Positions 18,234-27,253 of a stretch of 64,000 bases of DNA are shown here, one piece after another (the stretch's first letter is position 1; each line of letters opens with the position of its first letter). Source of the DNA: Paraclostridium tenue (GTDB lineage: Bacteria > Bacillota > Clostridia > Peptostreptococcales > Peptostreptococcaceae); the NCBI RefSeq assembly GCF_039521565.1, contig NZ_BAAACP010000011.1:53839-117838 (forward strand), written 5' to 3'. The position numbers and the translations under genes are program-made. Below the pieces are notes generated by a model that saw only the letters and a list, made by a program, of their open reading frames with translations, ran no database searches and was not told the DNA's origin.

Positions 18234-18481
18234 TTTTTAGGGCACTGATTTTAAAGCTTAGACTACCAAATAAGTTATTTTTTATTAGAATTAAAACTAG
18301 TAACTAGTAATTAATATCAGCAGAATAAGCTGATATAATAAAACAAAAATATGATAATATATATATGGATTTAAGTATTATTTAAACAATTATAAAAGTC
18401 CAATAAAATTAAAAATTAGGAAAATGAATTTATCCATAAATATATTTAAGAAAATATAAAACTTAAAAGGGGATGAATATT

Positions 18482-19123
18482 ATGGCAAGCAATACGTCCA
18501 TAGGTATAGGTAAAAAGGGAAGCAAGTTTTGGATGCAAACAGTAGTGAATTTATGTGATGGAATAGTTCTTACAAAAGCTATTCAAAGTAAAGATAGCAA
18601 TATAGGGAATATTAAGTGGTTATCACCATTACTTAAGGATGATTACAGAGAATTAAAAACTTATGAAATTAAAGGGATTTCTAAAGATCAACTAGATTTT
18701 TGGCCAGATAAAGGACCATCATGGGATGGGGTAGGAATAGATGAAAATGGTACAATTATTTTAGTTGAAGCTAAGGCAAACATTAATGAAACTCGTACAA
18801 AATGCAGTGCAAGTAATTCAAAAAGTATTAATCAAATTAAATCTTCTATGAAATCAGTACATAATAAAATATCATCAACAGATTATGATGAAGATATTTG
18901 GTTCAATAAATATTATCAAATTGGTAATAGAATTACTTTTTTAGTTAAATTAAAGGAAAAGGGGTTTAATGTTAAATTAGTCCTTTTAAATATTGTAGAT
19001 GACCCAACTTATATAGAGACTTCAGAAGAACAATGGAATAAACATTATGAGGATGTTTTTACAGAGATGTTAGGATGTAAAGATACTCCAAATGATATTA
19101 TAATCGTTAATTTAAAAAGTTAA
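18482..19123 (+). CDS. Orphan PD-(D/E)XK-like nuclease candidate
   Basis: I choose ATG 18482 because AAAAGGGG lies nine bases before it, whereas the in-frame ATG at 18473 touches that SD. The 213-residue protein has the segment WDGVGID (D82) followed by ILVEAKA (E96-x-K98), the spacing of a PD-(D/E)XK active site, in an otherwise unrecognised protein. The N-terminus GIGKKGSKFWMQTVVN and the FWP motif before D82 recall restriction-like orphan nucleases. It lies 99 bp upstream of a HEPN-like gene in the same direction; the two could act together. No methylase is nearby. Confidence 0.6.
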   Translation: MASNTSIGIGKKGSKFWMQTVVNLCDGIVLTKAIQSKDSNIGNIKWLSPLLKDDYRELKTYEIKGISKDQLDFWPDKGPSWDGVGIDENGTIILVEAKANINETRTKCSASNSKSINQIKSSMKSVHNKISSTDYDEDIWFNKYYQIGNRITFLVKLKEKGFNVKLVLLNIVDDPTYIETSEEQWNKHYEDVFTEMLGCKDTPNDIIIVNLKS

Positions 19124-19222
19124 TTATGATAAATAGCAATTTAAGATTAAAATAAGTAAAATAGAATTATAAATTATAAAGGTATGCAATTACTATAATA
19201 CAAAATTTTAAGGAGAGACTAC

Positions 19223-20008
19223 ATGAAAGTATATGAGGGGTTAGGTTTGCAGGATGAGTATGATGTTATAAACTCATATTATGGAATAGAAGATATAGAT
19301 TATAGTAATAGAGAAGAATATAAAAAGTTTTTATATAGAAAATGTGATGAATATTTATCTGAGGATTCGAATTTTTTAAGAAATATGTTCAGAGTAGCTC
19401 TAGAGTTATTTTTATTTTACTTGGATGTAATGGAGAAGAACCCTAATGAATTTGTTGAAGTATTTAATGAATATGAATATAGACTAATAAAAAGTAATCA
19501 AGAAATTGCATTTCAGAGTATATCACTAAATAAAAACTTAGATTCATATAGTGATATAGTAGATAAAAACAATATCATAAATATTTGTATGAAAAGATAT
19601 CAAGATATGGTTGAGAATTCATCAAGACATTTGACTTTATTTATGAAAATGTTTAATATCAAATCACCAACGTTTACGAAAAAGGATATGAATAATACAT
19701 TAAGTAAAAAAATGAAGCAGTTGCAAGAATACGAAGAATTCGAAGGGGTTTTGAGACTGATAAATAGAGGTTTAAGGAATAAAATAGGGCATTTTGACTT
19801 ATTTTATGATTTTAAGGATAATGTGTTTAGAGATCATAAAAGAAATATTATATATACTTATAGTGAATTTAATGAGTATAATTTAAATGTTGCAGCATTT
19901 GAATTTGGTTTTCAAGCATCAATTCCTTTTATAGTGTTATTGAGTTGGAATGAAATTGAGTTTTTACAAGAGTACATAGATAAGATAAGAAAATATGTAG
20001 GAGTATAG
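19223..20008 (+). CDS. HEPN-like protein with RNxxxH motif
   Basis: A 261-residue, mainly alpha-helical protein. Near the C-terminal third it has LRNKIGHF (R185, N186, H190), which fits the R-N-x3-H catalytic signature of HEPN ribonucleases. Long hydrophobic helices precede it (NMFRVALELFLFYLD), as in HEPN folds. The SD is AAGGAGAG. The gene follows a PD-(D/E)XK candidate by 99 bp. A decayed copy of its 3' end lies at 60993-61089, so the gene was duplicated or moved. Toxin-like or antiviral RNase activity is inference. Confidence 0.55.
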   Translation: MKVYEGLGLQDEYDVINSYYGIEDIDYSNREEYKKFLYRKCDEYLSEDSNFLRNMFRVALELFLFYLDVMEKNPNEFVEVFNEYEYRLIKSNQEIAFQSISLNKNLDSYSDIVDKNNIINICMKRYQDMVENSSRHLTLFMKMFNIKSPTFTKKDMNNTLSKKMKQLQEYEEFEGVLRLINRGLRNKIGHFDLFYDFKDNVFRDHKRNIIYTYSEFNEYNLNVAAFEFGFQASIPFIVLLSWNEIEFLQEYIDKIRKYVGV

Positions 20009-20126
20009 GTTATTATTAGGAATGAGATTAAAATTTAATTAATATTATTAAAGCAATATTTGTAAATAGACAGTTTAATAAATATGCTGTATTAAATTCG
20101 TGGCATAAATTGAATATGTGATAGCT

Positions 20127-20174
20127 ATAAAAGCGCTGAATTTAAAGTAGGAGTCTATAAAATTAGTGCTTTTT
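20127..20174 (+). terminator. Imperfect terminator after the HEPN-like gene
   Basis: AAAAGCGCTGAATTT can pair, with mismatches, to AAAATTAGTGCTTTT, and T residues follow. Confidence 0.5.
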
Positions 20175-20269
20175 TATTTAAGCTTAAGAATAAATAAGAT
20201 TTCTCATAATATAATTAATATGAATGGTTAAAAAATAAGTGGTTTAATGATATATAAAAGGAGATTGGC

Positions 20270-21091
20270 ATGAGCAACAGATTTAATTTAAAACAAGGGG
20301 ATATATTGATAAATGATGACCTAATGCAAGTGTTCAAGTGCAGTGGGCAAGGTGGTATGAGAAAGTCAAACAAAACAAATACACTTGTCCTTATATCTGA
20401 TGAAACTAAAGGACTATATGAAGACAAATGGTATGGTGCTGAGTTTCACTACACAGGTATGGGGAAAAAAGGTGATCAAAGCTTAGACTTTATGCAAAAC
20501 AAAACTTTAGCTCAAAGCAATATAAATGGAGTAGAAGTACACTTATTTGAAGTGTTTGAAAAAAAGAAATATACATATGTAGGTCAGGTGAAATTAAGTG
20601 GAGAACCATATCAAGCTATGCAAAAAGATGAAGATGGTCTAGATAGAAAAGTATGGATATTTAAATTAAAGTTAATTGATGAATACGAAACACCTAAAGT
20701 TAAACAAGAAATAATAAATCAAAATACAGAACAAAAAGAAAAGAAAGCAAAAAAACTTTCAAATGAAGAATTAAAAGAAAAAGCTAAAGAAGTTAAAGGG
20801 AAACCAGGAACTAGAAACGTAGTATCAGAAACTTATAATAGAAATATATATGTAGTTGAATATACAAGAAGAAGAGCTAATGGAATTTGTGAACTTTGTG
20901 GAAATGAAGCTCCTTTTAAAAACTCAAAAGGAGAACCTTATTTAGAGGTACACCATATAGTATGGTTATCAAAAGGAGGAGATGACACTATAGAAAACAC
21001 AGCAGCTTTATGTCCAAATTGTCATAGAAAAATGCATATAATTAATTCAAAAGAAGATGTAGATTATCTAAAAAAGATGATTAATAAATAA
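20270..21091 (+). CDS. SRA-HNH (ScoMcrA-like) modification-dependent endonuclease
   Basis: A 273-residue type IV-like restriction enzyme. Residues 1-140 resemble the SRA-like domain of McrA-type enzymes (FNLKQGDILIND, YGAEFHYTGMGKKGDQ, VHLFEVFEKKKYTYVGQV), which reads modified bases or phosphorothioates. Residues 145-200 are a charged linker. Residues 205-256 form a zinc-bound HNH: C207-x2-C210, LEVHHI with H228/H229, ALCPNC (C248, C251) and H256. The SD is AAAGGAGATT. It converges with a NUDIX gene over a shared terminator. A decayed copy of both genes occurs at 27254-27685. Confidence 0.85.
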   Translation: MSNRFNLKQGDILINDDLMQVFKCSGQGGMRKSNKTNTLVLISDETKGLYEDKWYGAEFHYTGMGKKGDQSLDFMQNKTLAQSNINGVEVHLFEVFEKKKYTYVGQVKLSGEPYQAMQKDEDGLDRKVWIFKLKLIDEYETPKVKQEIINQNTEQKEKKAKKLSNEELKEKAKEVKGKPGTRNVVSETYNRNIYVVEYTRRRANGICELCGNEAPFKNSKGEPYLEVHHIVWLSKGGDDTIENTAALCPNCHRKMHIINSKEDVDYLKKMINK

Positions 21092-21097
21092 TACAAA

Positions 21098-21131
21098 AAT
21101 AAGAAGATAAGCTTAAGCTTATCTTCTTATT
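21098..21131. terminator. Perfect 34-bp palindrome terminator, shared by HNH and NUDIX genes
   Basis: The sequence is a perfect dyad centred between 21114 and 21115 (core AAGCTTAAGCTT), flanked by T/A runs on both sides. A near-identical one ends the relic copy at 27450-27488. Confidence 0.85.
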
Positions 21132-21531
21132 TTTTATAACACTCTTTACTTAATTGACTTACAGCAGGTACATCAGCAGGGGCCCATTTTAAAGAATCTA
21201 AGTTCTCTCTTTTTAACCAAACAAGCTTAGAATGTTCACCAGCAACAGGAACACCACCTACTAAATTACACTTAATTGCTATAAGATTAACTATAAAATT
21301 GCCATAATCATGTGTATTATCATTAAAAACCTCTAAAGCTTTTATATCACAATCAAGTTCTTCCTTAATCTCTCTTTCAATAGCCTCAAATAAAGACTCA
21401 TTTTCTTCAACCTTACCACCAGGAAACTCCCACATATTAGGCAAAGTCATTTCAGGAGATCTTAAAGCACATAATATCTCTTCATTTTCATTTGCTATAA
21501 TAGCTGCAACTACTTTTATCGTTTTTTTCAT
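21127..21531 (-). CDS. NUDIX hydrolase, MutT-like
   Basis: A 134-residue NUDIX protein. The Nudix box is complete: GGKVEENESLFEAIEREIKEELDC, at residues about 38-61, is shown here by its key residues G38, E42, the REIKEEL helix and its catalytic glutamates. The opening strand (VVAAIIANENEEILCALR) and WEFPGGK before the box are typical of MutT-type 8-oxo-dGTP pyrophosphatases/(deoxy)nucleoside triphosphate diphosphatases. It probably sanitises the nucleotide pool, but a defence role from location cannot be excluded. The SD on the minus strand is AAAGAGGTG. Confidence 0.88.
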   Translation of the reverse strand: MKKTIKVVAAIIANENEEILCALRSPEMTLPNMWEFPGGKVEENESLFEAIEREIKEELDCDIKALEVFNDNTHDYGNFIVNLIAIKCNLVGGVPVAGEHSKLVWLKRENLDSLKWAPADVPAVSQLSKECYKK

Positions 21532-21639
21532 TTAAATCACCTCTTTGTATACAATTAATTATACTAAAGGTTTATTACTTAATAAATATGGAATATAATG
21601 GTATTGATAAAAAGTTAAAGTATTTATAAGAGGAGAACT

Positions 21640-23502
21640 ATGAACGGATTAATATATAAATTAAATGAGCTAAAAAAGTTAAATAAAAAAGATTTAATAG
21701 ATGAACTAAAAGAATATACAGAAGCTAAAGGTTTTATAGTAGAAGAAGGTCAAATAGCAGCTTGGGATGCCTGTATAGATTTTCTTAATAACCAAAATGA
21801 ATTATTAAACAATAAAACTTACGATATAACATGTATATTTGAATACTTTCTACCACTAGAGGGAGGAAGAAGACCGGATGTTATTATGTTATTTGATGAA
21901 AAAGTAATAATCTTAGAATTTAAAAATAAACAAACCTACACAGAAGATGATATATCTCAGGCTATAGGATATAGAGAAGATCTATATAACTATCACAATT
22001 TTACAAGAGAAAATAATCTACAAGTGGAAAGTTACTTAGTATTAACAAAAGGAAACCTAAGTGAAAACATAAATAATTTTCAAATCTTAAATAAAGAAAA
22101 TTTCCTAGAAAAAATAGATTTTAAAAATCTAACACCTTCAAACAAATCAAAAGCACAGGAATTTATAAATTCTGAATATGAACCATTACCAGATATACTA
22201 AGTGCTACTTATGATTTATTTAAAAGTGGTAAGTTACCACATATACAAAGTATTTCAGATGGAGATATAGAAAAAGCCTATACACAACTTAAGAAAATAG
22301 TATTTAATAACATGACAAAAAATCGCGGTAAAAATGTAGTGTTTGTAAGTGGAGTTCCAGGTGCGGGAAAAACTCTTGTAGCTCTTAAGTTTTTATACAA
22401 TTACAACAAGTATATACAAAGCAAGAATACTAATAAAGGTGGAGCTATATATTTATCAGGAAATGGACCTCTTGTAAATGTTATAGAAGCTCAAATTGAT
22501 GAAGCACTTGGAAAAGAAGGTTTAGGTAAAGCTTATATAAAAGGAGCTATTAAGTTTAAAAGAGAGTTTATGAACAACAATAAAATTCCAAATTATAATG
22601 TTTTATTATTTGATGAAGCCCAAAGAGCTTGGGATGAGGAAAAGATGAACTCAGGTGGTATAAGTGAGCCGCAAGCTTTAATTGATATATGTGATAAAAT
22701 CTACAAAGCTAAAGGGGATGTTACTTTAGTTTGTTTTGTGGGAAATGGACAATCTATCCATGAAGGAGAAGAAAAAGGAATTAAACTTTGGGTAGAGGCA
22801 TTAAAAGATAGACTAGATTATGATATATATTTACCTGATAAGTTTAAAGAAGATTTTTCAGAGGTTAAAAATTTAAATATAGTAAATGAGTTGCACCTAG
22901 ATGTGTCTATTAGAAATAATTTTATAGATATATCAAAATTTATTGAAGCAGTTTTAAGTTGTAATGTTCTTGAGGCAAGAAAAGAGTTAGATCATATAAA
23001 GTCTAAAGGTTTTGTTATTAAGGTAAGTCGTGATTTTAATAAGTGTAGAGAGTTTGTTGAAAATCTTGAAAATAAGAATTTAAAGCATGGTCTTCTTATA
23101 TCTTCAAAGGTAAAAGGAAATGATTTTGAAAATGTTAAAAAAGCCTTAGGAAAAAGTAATTTTACAAGCTATATAGACTCAAGAGAGGCAGGCAAGTGGT
23201 TTTTAAGAGATTGTAATAAAATGGAAACTGCTGCTTCAGAGTTTGCTTGTCAGGGATTAGAGATAGATTTTCCTATTGTTATATTTGGTGGAGATTATGT
23301 TGTTAAAAATGGTAAATTTGATTTTGATGAAAGTAAGCTTGGATACCATTTGAAGAAGTATAAAGATCCTAATTTGATTATGGAAAATATTTATAGGGTT
23401 TTACTTACTAGAAGTAGAAAAGGTATGATTTTATATATTCCTTATGATGAGAATTTAGATGAGACTTATGATTTTCTAAGAAGTGTAGGTGTTAATAACT
23501 AG
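21640..23502 (+). CDS. PD-(D/E)XK nuclease - DUF2075 helicase fusion
   Basis: A 620-residue protein. Residues 60-135 form a PD-(D/E)XK-like nuclease: GGRRPDVIML (D80), IILEFKNKQ (E93-x-K95), and a following Q107 in SQAIGYREDL. Residues 230-620 match the DUF2075 superfamily 1-type ATPase/helicase: Walker A GVPGAGKT (238-245), Walker B LLFDEAQRAW (323-332), and a C-terminal FACQGLEIDF with LLTRSRKGM. Such proteins occur in defence islands. The SD is AGAGGAGAA. A structured element follows the stop, and the ATPase/HNH pair starts 250 bp on. Confidence 0.8.
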   Translation: MNGLIYKLNELKKLNKKDLIDELKEYTEAKGFIVEEGQIAAWDACIDFLNNQNELLNNKTYDITCIFEYFLPLEGGRRPDVIMLFDEKVIILEFKNKQTYTEDDISQAIGYREDLYNYHNFTRENNLQVESYLVLTKGNLSENINNFQILNKENFLEKIDFKNLTPSNKSKAQEFINSEYEPLPDILSATYDLFKSGKLPHIQSISDGDIEKAYTQLKKIVFNNMTKNRGKNVVFVSGVPGAGKTLVALKFLYNYNKYIQSKNTNKGGAIYLSGNGPLVNVIEAQIDEALGKEGLGKAYIKGAIKFKREFMNNNKIPNYNVLLFDEAQRAWDEEKMNSGGISEPQALIDICDKIYKAKGDVTLVCFVGNGQSIHEGEEKGIKLWVEALKDRLDYDIYLPDKFKEDFSEVKNLNIVNELHLDVSIRNNFIDISKFIEAVLSCNVLEARKELDHIKSKGFVIKVSRDFNKCREFVENLENKNLKHGLLISSKVKGNDFENVKKALGKSNFTSYIDSREAGKWFLRDCNKMETAASEFACQGLEIDFPIVIFGGDYVVKNGKFDFDESKLGYHLKKYKDPNLIMENIYRVLLTRSRKGMILYIPYDENLDETYDFLRSVGVNN

Positions 23503-23544
23503 TTTTTTACTATATTTGCTTTGAAGATTTGCTTTGTGCGAGTA

Positions 23545-23632
23545 GAGTTTTATGTTTATGATATATTCATTTACTATAAAGCTTAAAGGTCAGCATTTGA
23601 CATTTCGTCAGATTACTAAAAATATAAAACTA
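23545..23632 (+). ncRNA. Recurrent structured element, copy B
   Basis: Stem GAGTTTTAT (23545-23553) pairs with ATAAAACT (23624-23631). The inner core (ACTATAAAGCTTAAAG...CATTTCGTCAGATTAC) aligns with copies A (9354-9435) and C (63308-63394), including the TTTCGTCAGATT block shared exactly with A. The pseudoknot arm is weaker here, so this copy may be degenerate. It follows the DUF2075 gene, in the 250-bp gap before the ATPase gene. Confidence 0.4.
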
Positions 23633-23752
23633 TTTCGTAAAAAAACATAGCACTTGAACGTATAGCTAATAAAATAAGTATTTTTTATTTATATCATAGA
23701 TTTTTATGTTTTTAATTTTTACAAGACATAAATGAAAACAGGAGGAGAACAA

Positions 23753-25837
23753 GTGGAACTTTTATTTGCTTTTTTTGAAGATTGCAACTCAGTAAATAAT
23801 ATAGGGGTAAATTTTGGAGGGAAGTATACATTTAAATATAAAAAATGTGAAAGTGAACTTAAAATAGTTAAAAATAATAGGTATATAGAATCATTTTTTA
23901 ATGTAACGAAATCTAATAATATTACAAATTTAACAGGTATTGTAGGGGAAAATGGATCTGGTAAAACTACAATTTTAAATAATATAGGAAGAATTATATA
24001 CGATAGTGAAATTTCAAAATTAAGTAGTGAAGATAAGTTTCAACATGAACTAATATTATCGTTTATTAAAGATGATAAAATAATAATTTTTTCGCATGAA
24101 AAATTTATAAAAACAGCTAAAAATGTACAATATCCTGATGATATAGAGGTTGAGGTTATTATTTATGGTAGTGAAAATACAGAAAATTTAATAATAGAAA
24201 ATAATCATAAACAGGTTGTTAGGGAAAGTCAAATATTAAAAGACATTACTTGTATTTATTTTTCTAACATATTTGATAATACATATCCTGAAATTTTAAC
24301 AAGTGAATATAATGGATATTATGATATTTCAATCAATGGAATTCTTGCGAATTTAGGGAGAAATAAAATAAACCTTACTGGAATTAGGGCTCCTAGAAAA
24401 ATAAATAGAGAAGAAAACATACGTAATAATAAATACGGAATAAATACTTTTAAATCATTAAAAATAAAACAAATATATCAGCAAATATGTTTTATTATAA
24501 ATCATTTTAATATAAAAGATGAAGATATAGTACTGCCTAAAACTTTAAATATTTCGTGTGCATTTATTTATGGACAACCTAGTCTAAGATTTCATGATGA
24601 AAATATAAATGCTAAAGAGAGCTATATTGAAAATAAAATATATAGAAAACTTAATGATACTAGTGAAGTTAATATTGTACGTAAAACTTTTTTAATAGCT
24701 ATATTAGATGCTTATTTTGAAGAAATGCAAAGGCCAGTAGATGATCCTAAAAAATTCAAAATACACGAGGAAAAATATAGTGTAGGTATAACTAAAGAGG
24801 ATATATTTTCTTTACTTAGTGAGTACTGGAGAATGTGGTATGCTTATTTTAAAAATAAGAGACTCAAACATTTTGATGTAGATGAATTTAAGATAGTACA
24901 CCAAATTTATATCGATTTAATTAAAATTATAGATAAAATAATCAGTGATAATACAGAAAATATAAAAATACATGATGGTCAAGTTAAAAGACAATACTCA
25001 AACGGAACAGTCTCTATAGGTAATGAAAAATTAGGAAGCTTAGAAATTAGTATAAAAGACAACAGTAAAATTGTATTGAAATTATTAGATATTTTAGAAA
25101 GAGTGAATATTGATCAAGATATAATAACTTTTACATGGAGAAATATTTCATCTGGAGAATATGCAATGCTAGAAACATACTCAAGGCTATATGATGTAAT
25201 TAAAAATAATAAGAAGATAAATAAAAATATACTTTTACTTATAGATGAAGGTGAACTATATCTACATCCAGAATGGCAAAGAGTATATATATATAAAATA
25301 TTGAGATTTTTAAATATTATATTTAAAGAATACAAAATACAAATAGTATTTGCATCTAACACTCCTTTATTGATTACAGATATTCCCAGAAACAATCTTG
25401 TTATGCTTAAAAAAGATATAGTAGATGAAGAAAATAAAAGTTCATTATATTGTGAAGATGACGAAACATTTGCATCAAATATAACTTCATTATTAAAAAA
25501 ATCTTTTTTTATGAAATCAACAACAGGAGAGTTTGCTAAAATAAAAATTAATAACGTATTAAGTTTTTTAACAGATAAAAAATATGATGGAAAGTTAGAT
25601 AAACATAGTTCACTGATGATTATAAATAGTATAGGCGAACCAGTTATAAGAAAAAAATTAATGCAATTATACAATGAAAAATATCAAGAAGAAAGTATAT
25701 CTATTCTATTAGAATCTGAAATAGACCTATTGATAAAAAACGGATTAAATATTTCAGATAAAGATAAATTAAGGCAAGTGGAACAAAATTTATCTAAGGT
25801 TTTAGATAAAGTAAAAACAGCTTTGGAGGATAAGTAA
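23753..25837 (+). CDS. Septu-like AAA/ABC-type ATPase (PtuA-like)
   Basis: I choose GTG 23753, which has AGGAGGAG at ideal distance; the upstream ATG at 23732 overlaps that SD. The 694-residue protein has Walker A GENGSGKT (65-72), a long helical insert (about 90-440), the ABC-type signature ISSGEYAML (about 464-472), and Walker B LLLIDEGELYLHPEW (about 490-504), followed by FASNTPLLITDIP. This SMC/OLD-like ATPase layout next to an HNH gene is that of Septu (PtuA-PtuB) and related retron-linked pairs. Its stop abuts the TTG start of the HNH partner, so the two are coupled. Confidence 0.78.
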   Translation: MELLFAFFEDCNSVNNIGVNFGGKYTFKYKKCESELKIVKNNRYIESFFNVTKSNNITNLTGIVGENGSGKTTILNNIGRIIYDSEISKLSSEDKFQHELILSFIKDDKIIIFSHEKFIKTAKNVQYPDDIEVEVIIYGSENTENLIIENNHKQVVRESQILKDITCIYFSNIFDNTYPEILTSEYNGYYDISINGILANLGRNKINLTGIRAPRKINREENIRNNKYGINTFKSLKIKQIYQQICFIINHFNIKDEDIVLPKTLNISCAFIYGQPSLRFHDENINAKESYIENKIYRKLNDTSEVNIVRKTFLIAILDAYFEEMQRPVDDPKKFKIHEEKYSVGITKEDIFSLLSEYWRMWYAYFKNKRLKHFDVDEFKIVHQIYIDLIKIIDKIISDNTENIKIHDGQVKRQYSNGTVSIGNEKLGSLEISIKDNSKIVLKLLDILERVNIDQDIITFTWRNISSGEYAMLETYSRLYDVIKNNKKINKNILLLIDEGELYLHPEWQRVYIYKILRFLNIIFKEYKIQIVFASNTPLLITDIPRNNLVMLKKDIVDEENKSSLYCEDDETFASNITSLLKKSFFMKSTTGEFAKIKINNVLSFLTDKKYDGKLDKHSSLMIINSIGEPVIRKKLMQLYNEKYQEESISILLESEIDLLIKNGLNISDKDKLRQVEQNLSKVLDKVKTALEDK

Positions 25838-27130
25838 TTGATAAAAATAGATACTTTTAAAATAAAGAATTGGGATATTATAAAAGAAAATCATGTAAAA
25901 TTTATTAAGAGTATAATAGAAGATGATTATAAGGAGTCAAGAAAGACTACCCAAAAAGAAATTATGGATGAATTACTGAGTGAAGTAATAACATATATAG
26001 ACGAAAATATTGATTCAATTTTTATTGGGGAAAGAGAAATTATGCTTAAATGTGTAAATGAATTAAGGAAGTTAACATTTAAATATATAGATGAATATGA
26101 GCTTGATTTATTGGATAAATTTTTTCATGGAAGAAAAAAATCTAAAGATAAAATAATAAATGAAATAAAAGGATGTTTCAATGGTTCAGAGTATGATTCG
26201 GCACTAGAAAAATTTATACAAAATATTAATGAAGAATGCAGCAGATGCTATGAAAAAAAACAAAAAGATGATTTTATAGATCAAAACTATCCACACAATT
26301 TGGAGGGAGAAAAGTTTATACAAAATATTAAAAAAGAATGTAGTAGATGCTATGGAAAAAAGCATAAAGATGATTTTATAGATCAAAACTATCCACAATA
26401 TAGAGAAGGATTGAAGATAAATAGTGAATTATCAAGTTTATTTGATTATGAGAAATTAGTTAAAGGAAGAGAAGGTTGGGATAGACATAAACTAATTAGT
26501 GATATGAAGTTAGAAGTGTGCCCATATTGTAATAGACAATATATAAGTGCATATAATGAAAATTTTAAATGTAAAACAACAGCAGACCTAGATCATTTTT
26601 ATCCCAAAAGTATTTATCCCATTTTAGGATTGTCGTTATATAACTTTATTCCAAGTTGTCAGTTGTGCAATTCAAGATTAAAGTTAGATAAAGATTTTAG
26701 ATTAGAAGAACATATATATCCATATGAAGAATCTTTTGATGATTATGGATATTATTTTACTACCTATCCTAATTCAAAAGGAGGAATTGACTATTTAAAA
26801 GCAGAGTCCGATCAATTTGAGCTGGAGATAAAGTGTAGTAATAAGGTTATTAATTCGGTTGATAAAGTTGAAAACTCAAAAAAAACATTTAAGCTTGAGG
26901 CGTTATATAGAAATCACAAAGACTATGTTTTTGAGATAATAAAAAAAGCAATTATTTATAATGATGATTATATTGAATTTATTGAATCTGAGTTTAGTGA
27001 ATTATTCGAATCAAAGGAAGAAATTATTAGATTAATATTTTCGAATTATATAGATAAAGATGAATTGCATAGAAGACCATTGGCAAAGTTAACAAAAGAT
27101 ATATGTAATGAATTTGAAATTACCCTTTAA
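25838..27130 (+). CDS. Septu-like HNH endonuclease (PtuB-like) with internal tandem repeat
   Basis: The start is TTG 25838, immediately after the ATPase stop, with GGAGG eight bases ahead. The 430-residue protein has a zinc-HNH core: VCPYCN (C228, C231), ADLDHFYPKS (D252, H253), SLYNFIPSCQLCNSR (C274, C277), the pattern of HNH partners of AAA ATPases. Residues 124-157 and 158-191 are near-identical 34-residue tandem units (each containing FIQNI, ECSRCY and DDFIDQNYP), encoded by two 102-bp repeats. Predicted role: nuclease effector controlled by the ATPase. No toxin homology beyond HNH is seen. Confidence 0.78.
   Translation: MIKIDTFKIKNWDIIKENHVKFIKSIIEDDYKESRKTTQKEIMDELLSEVITYIDENIDSIFIGEREIMLKCVNELRKLTFKYIDEYELDLLDKFFHGRKKSKDKIINEIKGCFNGSEYDSALEKFIQNINEECSRCYEKKQKDDFIDQNYPHNLEGEKFIQNIKKECSRCYGKKHKDDFIDQNYPQYREGLKINSELSSLFDYEKLVKGREGWDRHKLISDMKLEVCPYCNRQYISAYNENFKCKTTADLDHFYPKSIYPILGLSLYNFIPSCQLCNSRLKLDKDFRLEEHIYPYEESFDDYGYYFTTYPNSKGGIDYLKAESDQFELEIKCSNKVINSVDKVENSKKTFKLEALYRNHKDYVFEIIKKAIIYNDDYIEFIESEFSELFESKEEIIRLIFSNYIDKDELHRRPLAKLTKDICNEFEITL
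26207..26410 (+). repeat. Two 102-bp in-frame tandem repeats inside the HNH gene
   Basis: Units 26207-26308 and 26309-26410 each encode 34 residues and share long blocks such as TTTATACAAAATATTAA and GATGATTTTATAGATCAA. Scattered substitutions show the duplication is not brand new. Confidence 0.9.
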
Positions 27131-27253
27131 TAACAACTATATTTTTAAGTTATAAAACTATTGCAAATGTATGCTGAGAAATAAAAAATTTAGATTATAA
27201 AATCAGAATTTTATTCAATTAAAATTAAAACAAGTTAATTATATAAATTAAAT
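27131..27253. other. Short intergenic stretch before the decayed copy
   Basis: An AT-rich stretch after the HNH stop. I see no gene, clear terminator or repeat in it. Confidence 0.4.

Noticed and set aside
26204..26398. Minus-strand frame with an apparent internal repeat
   Set aside because: The repeat is the antisense of the tandem units in the HNH gene; not a gene of its own.
26207..26410. Could the 102-bp tandem units be a CRISPR-like or satellite array?
   Set aside because: Only two contiguous in-frame units without spacers, inside a clear protein-coding gene.
23753..27130. Gabija or OLD-family identity for the ATPase/HNH pair
   Set aside because: The ATPase lacks a visible TOPRIM domain and the partner is an HNH nuclease rather than a UvrD-like helicase; a Septu-like pair fits better.
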